Source: Vreelandella subterranea (GTDB lineage: Bacteria > Pseudomonadota > Gammaproteobacteria > Pseudomonadales > Halomonadaceae). From it: 64,000 nt of DNA. Location of the stretch: positions 124,001 to 188,000 of the forward strand of contig NZ_FOGS01000001.1 of the NCBI RefSeq assembly GCF_900111305.1, read 5' to 3'. The translations under genes were made by a program, and so were the position numbers. Positions 61,231-64,000 of the stretch are shown in pieces; position 1 is the first letter of the stretch, and each line of letters starts with the position of its first letter. The notes under the pieces are model-generated. The model was not told the origin of the DNA. It did no database searches and saw nothing but the letters and a program-made list of their open reading frames with translations.

Positions 61231-62451
61231 ATGCCCCGCCCTCTTACCACATCTCTCAATATTCTCGTTATCGGCGCGGGCATTGGCGGGCTGAGCACCG
61301 CTCTGGCATTCCAACAGCAAGGGCACCAAGTCACCGTTGTAGAGCGTGTGGCGACCATACGCCCGGTGGGCGCGGCGATTTCGCTATGGCCGAATGGCGT
61401 CAAGGTCATGCACCAATTGGGCCTGGGTGAGACCATCGAGGGCTTGAGCGGCGAGATGACCCAGATGCGCTATCTCACCCAGACAGGCCAGACGTTGACC
61501 GACTTCAGCCTGGCACCGCTGTTTGGCGATGTCGGCCAGCGCGTCTGTCCGATTGCCCGCGCCGCCCTCCAACAGACACTGCTGGACGCCGTCGGGACCG
61601 AGCACATCCAGTTTGGCCGCCGATGCATTGACTACACGGTCACCCAGCACGGCGTGGCGGCGCATTTTGATGACGGCGCAAGTCTGAATGCCGACTTGCT
61701 GGTCGTGGCAGAAGGTACGCATTCAAAGCTGCGCAGCAAGTTGGTAGGCCATCCGGTGGAGCGCCAATACGTCGGCTACGTGAACTGGAACGTCCGCGTG
61801 CCTGCTGATGAAGCCTTGGCACCGCTGAGTCACTGGGACCAGTACGTGGGTGACGCCAAGCGGGTTTCCTTTATGCCCATGGGTAGCGGCGGCAACGAAG
61901 AAGGCACTCAGGAGTTCTACTGCTTCTTTGACGTGCCGCTCCCGGCAGGTACCACCAACGACCCCGACCACTACCGCGATGAATTGCGCGAACACTTCGC
62001 GGGCTGGGCCGAGCCCGTGCAGGCGCTGATTGAACGCTTTGACCCGGCGCGCATGGCCCGCGTGGAAATCTACGATATTCCGCCGCTGGATTCGCTCACC
62101 GCTCCCCGCGTTGCCCTGCTGGGGGATGCCGCTCACGGCATGGCGCCCGACCTAGGCCAGGGCGGCTGCCAGGCGATGGAAGACGCCTGGGTGCTCTCCC
62201 AGGCGCTCGCGCGTGCGCTGGAAGAAAATATCGATACGTCAGCGGCCATCGACAGCGCTCTGGCCCAGTACGACCGGGCACGCGTCGACCGGGTGGGCGA
62301 AATCGTCCAGCGTGCCCGCAAGCGCGCCGCGATGATCCATGGGCACGATGCCACTCACACCCAAGCCTGGTACGACGAACTCAAGAACGAAGATGGTCAA
62401 GCCATTATTGACGGCTTGAAGACCACGGTGACCGGCGGGCCGCTGGGGTAA
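61231..62451 (+). CDS. hpxO: FAD-dependent urate hydroxylase HpxO
   Basis: The 406-residue flavin monooxygenase is predicted to turn urate into 5-hydroxyisourate. The FAD site 'VIGAGIGGLSTALAFQQQG' is at the N-terminus, 'VGAAISLWPNGVK' follows, and 'VALLGDAAHGMAPDLGQGGCQAMEDA' binds FAD phosphates. The C-terminus ends 'GGPLG', closely like Klebsiella HpxO ('SGPLG'). Downstream purine genes are absent here. The ATG at 61231 lies 6 bases after CCAGGAG; a longer frame from 61168 lacks a ribosome site. It converges on the RutR-like gene. Confidence 0.88.
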   Translation: MPRPLTTSLNILVIGAGIGGLSTALAFQQQGHQVTVVERVATIRPVGAAISLWPNGVKVMHQLGLGETIEGLSGEMTQMRYLTQTGQTLTDFSLAPLFGDVGQRVCPIARAALQQTLLDAVGTEHIQFGRRCIDYTVTQHGVAAHFDDGASLNADLLVVAEGTHSKLRSKLVGHPVERQYVGYVNWNVRVPADEALAPLSHWDQYVGDAKRVSFMPMGSGGNEEGTQEFYCFFDVPLPAGTTNDPDHYRDELREHFAGWAEPVQALIERFDPARMARVEIYDIPPLDSLTAPRVALLGDAAHGMAPDLGQGGCQAMEDAWVLSQALARALEENIDTSAAIDSALAQYDRARVDRVGEIVQRARKRAAMIHGHDATHTQAWYDELKNEDGQAIIDGLKTTVTGGPLG

Positions 62452-62484
62452 CACGAGCTGTCCATAAGGGAGCACCCTCCTGAC

Positions 62485-63105
62485 TCACGCCGTCAGCCCG
62501 ATCCCCCGAAGTATGACCGAGGTCACCGACTGCACGGCTTTTTCGAACTGTAAGTCGTCAAGCGGTTGGTCGTCGTTGAGCAGGCAGATCTGGTAGTCAA
62601 AGTCGGCGTAGTGCTGAGTGGAGGCCCAGATCATGTAGAGCAGGTAGGACGGCTCGACGGGGTTGATCTGGCCCGTTTCAACCCACTCGCGGATTTTCGA
62701 CTCTTTGAGCTTGGCCCATTCGTAGAGGTTGTCGCGCAGGCGTTCTTTAAGGATCGGGGCGCCCTGCATCACCTCGGCCGCCCATACTTTTGAGCCGTGG
62801 GCACGATTGCGGGAGTGGTTCATCTTGGCGCGAATATAGGTGGAGAGCACCACGCGGGGGTCATCGTAGAGTTCGAAGCATAGCGCGTCCTGCTTCCAGA
62901 CCTCTAAAAGTTCCAGTAACACATCCTGGTAAAGCGCTTTTTTAGTCGAAAAGTAGTAGTGCACGTTGGACTTTGGAATATCGGCCATCTGGGCGATTTC
63001 GCCCATTGATGCCCCGGCATAGCCCTTTTCAGCAAACAGCTGTTCCGCCGCCTGGAGAATCTTTTTCACGTTGGTCTGCCGAATTTCGTCCTGGGTTCTT
63101 GCCAC
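62485..63105 (-). CDS. rutR: TetR-family regulator, RutR-like
   Basis: The 206-residue protein has a helix-turn-helix 'SMGEIAQMADIPKSNVHYYFSTKKALYQDVL' (about 33-63), nearly the RutR form, and a YcdC-type C-terminal ligand domain with 'SKVWAAEVMQGAPIL' and 'MIWASTQHYADFDYQI'. E. coli RutR responds to uracil and thymine and controls pyrimidine breakdown. Here the gene sits beside methylmalonate-semialdehyde dehydrogenase, the pathway's end enzyme. It should govern pyrimidine genes in this genome, but no full RutR box was seen in the window. Confidence 0.82.
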   Translation of the reverse strand: MARTQDEIRQTNVKKILQAAEQLFAEKGYAGASMGEIAQMADIPKSNVHYYFSTKKALYQDVLLELLEVWKQDALCFELYDDPRVVLSTYIRAKMNHSRNRAHGSKVWAAEVMQGAPILKERLRDNLYEWAKLKESKIREWVETGQINPVEPSYLLYMIWASTQHYADFDYQICLLNDDQPLDDLQFEKAVQSVTSVILRGIGLTA

Positions 63106-63153
63106 GCTGCACTCATCCTTTCATGTCTTACGCCTAGAAGACGCACCAAAAAA

Positions 63154-63178
63154 AGCACCATCGCAGTGCGACGGTGCT
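63154..63178 (-). terminator. Rho-independent terminator of mmsA
   Basis: AGCACC at 63154-63159 pairs with GGTGCT at 63173-63178, continued by TCGC/GCGA after one mismatch. On the minus strand it is followed by a run of seven T. It lies between mmsA and the RutR-like gene. Confidence 0.8.
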
Positions 63179-63206
63179 GAGAAGATGTCTTAGTTACTGT
63201 GGCGCG

Positions 63207-64000
63207 TCAACTTTGATTGGCAGGAAAAGAGAACTCCGCCTGTGTGGCTTCACTCACGGAAGGCCAGCGTTGGGAAACTGCTTTGCGGCGGGTGTAGAAG
63301 CGTACCGAGTCGGGCCCGTAGGCGTGAAGGTCGCCGAACAGCGAGCGCTTCCAGCCGCCAAAGCTGTGGTAGGCCACCGGCACCGGCAGCGGTACGTTGA
63401 CCCCGACCATGCCGACTTCAATGCCGTCGGTAAAGCGGCGGGCGGCTTCGCCATCGCGGGTGAACAGGCAGGTGCCGTTGCCGTACTCGTGGTCGTTGAT
63501 CAGCTGCATGGCGTCATCCAGACTGCCCACCCGAACAACACACAGCACCGGCCCGAAGATCTCCTCCTGGTAAATGCGCATCTCGGCGGTGACGTTGTCG
63601 AACAGGCAACCACCGACAAAGTAGCCTTCTTCATGGCCCGGCACTGCCAACTTACGCCCATCGGCGACCAGCGTTGCCCCGGCATTGACGCCGTCTTCGA
63701 TGAAGCTCAGCACTTTATCGCGGTGCTCGGCGGTGACCAGCGGCCCCATATCCAGGCCTTTCTCGGTGCCCGGGCCCACTTTGAGGTGGGCGATTTTGGG
63801 CAGCATGGTTTCCACCAGCCGATTGGCGGTCTCATCGCCCACGCATACGGCGACCGAGATCGCCATGCAGCGCTCACCACAGCTGCCATATGCCGCGCCC
63901 ATCAGGGTGTTGGCGGCGTTTTCCAGGTCGGCGTCCGGCAGCACCACGGCATGGTTTTTAGCGCCGCCCAGGGCCTGCACACGCTTACCGGCGGCGGTGC
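63207..64000 (-). CDS. mmsA: CoA-acylating methylmalonate-semialdehyde dehydrogenase, partial (N-terminus beyond window)
   Basis: About 264 codons from the C-terminal half are present; the N-terminus lies past base 64000. The visible part has the MmsA stretch '[45 protein letters not shown]', with the catalytic cysteine in 'GERCMA', and ends in '[19 protein letters not shown]'. The enzyme makes acetyl-CoA from malonate semialdehyde or propionyl-CoA from methylmalonate semialdehyde. It could finish the beta-alanine branch of the pyrimidine pathway, fitting its RutR-like neighbour. Confidence 0.93.
   Translation of the reverse strand, partial: TAAGKRVQALGGAKNHAVVLPDADLENAANTLMGAAYGSCGERCMAISVAVCVGDETANRLVETMLPKIAHLKVGPGTEKGLDMGPLVTAEHRDKVLSFIEDGVNAGATLVADGRKLAVPGHEEGYFVGGCLFDNVTAEMRIYQEEIFGPVLCVVRVGSLDDAMQLINDHEYGNGTCLFTRDGEAARRFTDGIEVGMVGVNVPLPVPVAYHSFGGWKRSLFGDLHAYGPDSVRFYTRRKAVSQRWPSVSEATQAEFSFPANQS

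Overview
The window is GC-rich, densely coded DNA from a gammaproteobacterium. The gene content and protein style fit a halophile of the Halomonadaceae (Halomonas or a close relative): TRAP transport, choline-sulfatase, CoA-dependent methylmalonate-semialdehyde dehydrogenase, phosphatidylcholine synthase and many sodium- or proton-coupled symporters. This taxonomic call is an inference from gene content, because there is no rRNA gene to test it. I see no phage, plasmid, CRISPR array, intact insertion sequence, tRNA or rRNA gene. It looks like ordinary chromosome specialised in using small organic compounds.

Layout. 1-2150 (minus): a partial YgjV-type membrane protein, an MFS transporter and a GntR/FCD regulator. 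2307-8140 (plus): a malonate operon with a TRAP transporter (P, Q, M), malonyl-CoA decarboxylase and malonyl-CoA synthetase, divergent from the GntR regulator. 8221-9816 (minus): a sodium/solute symporter. 10168-12392 (plus): a DUF350 / DUF1190 lipoprotein / ATP-grasp (YjfC-like) operon.

12406-28016 is a formate dehydrogenase and molybdenum-cofactor island. On the minus strand lie DUF3305, DUF3306, a multi-cluster ferredoxin, a TorD-type chaperone, a small Tat-signal protein, FdhA, FdhB and FdhC, then DUF1244, MoaB and MoeA. On the plus strand fdhD, mobA, a second moeA, moaA and a CobW GTPase follow each other almost without gaps. Together these make the enzyme, insert bis-MGD cofactor and carry electrons to the membrane. 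A PAS-GGDEF-EAL protein follows at 28005-30698.

30859-38987 is the reductive pyrimidine pathway: a LysR regulator, an NCS1 permease and, across a 541-base AT-rich divergent region, beta-ureidopropionase, dihydropyrimidinase and the two dihydropyrimidine dehydrogenase subunits PreT and PreA. Cytosine permease/deaminase (48938-51485), urate hydroxylase HpxO (61231-62451), a RutR-like regulator (62485-63105) and methylmalonate-semialdehyde dehydrogenase (63207 to the window edge) extend the nucleobase theme. They could take cytosine to uracil, beta-alanine and acetyl-CoA, although the beta-alanine transaminase is not in the window.

The remainder is mixed: choline-sulfatase next to a broken LysR gene, a chemoreceptor with a sigma-28-type promoter, an RND efflux pair divergent from a TetR gene across a perfect 42-base palindrome, YbaK, a GNAT enzyme, phosphatidylcholine synthase, DNA glycosylase Tag, a fasciclin protein next to a sigma/anti-sigma pair, a MocR regulator divergent from DUF1127 and PhzF, class I aldolase, and two small heat-shock proteins behind a sigma-32-like promoter.

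I did not find a clearly novel system. The least understood modules are the DUF350-DUF1190-ATP-grasp operon, the DUF3305/DUF3306 part of the formate dehydrogenase cluster, the fasciclin/sigma/anti-sigma locus and the MocR-DUF1127-PhzF locus.
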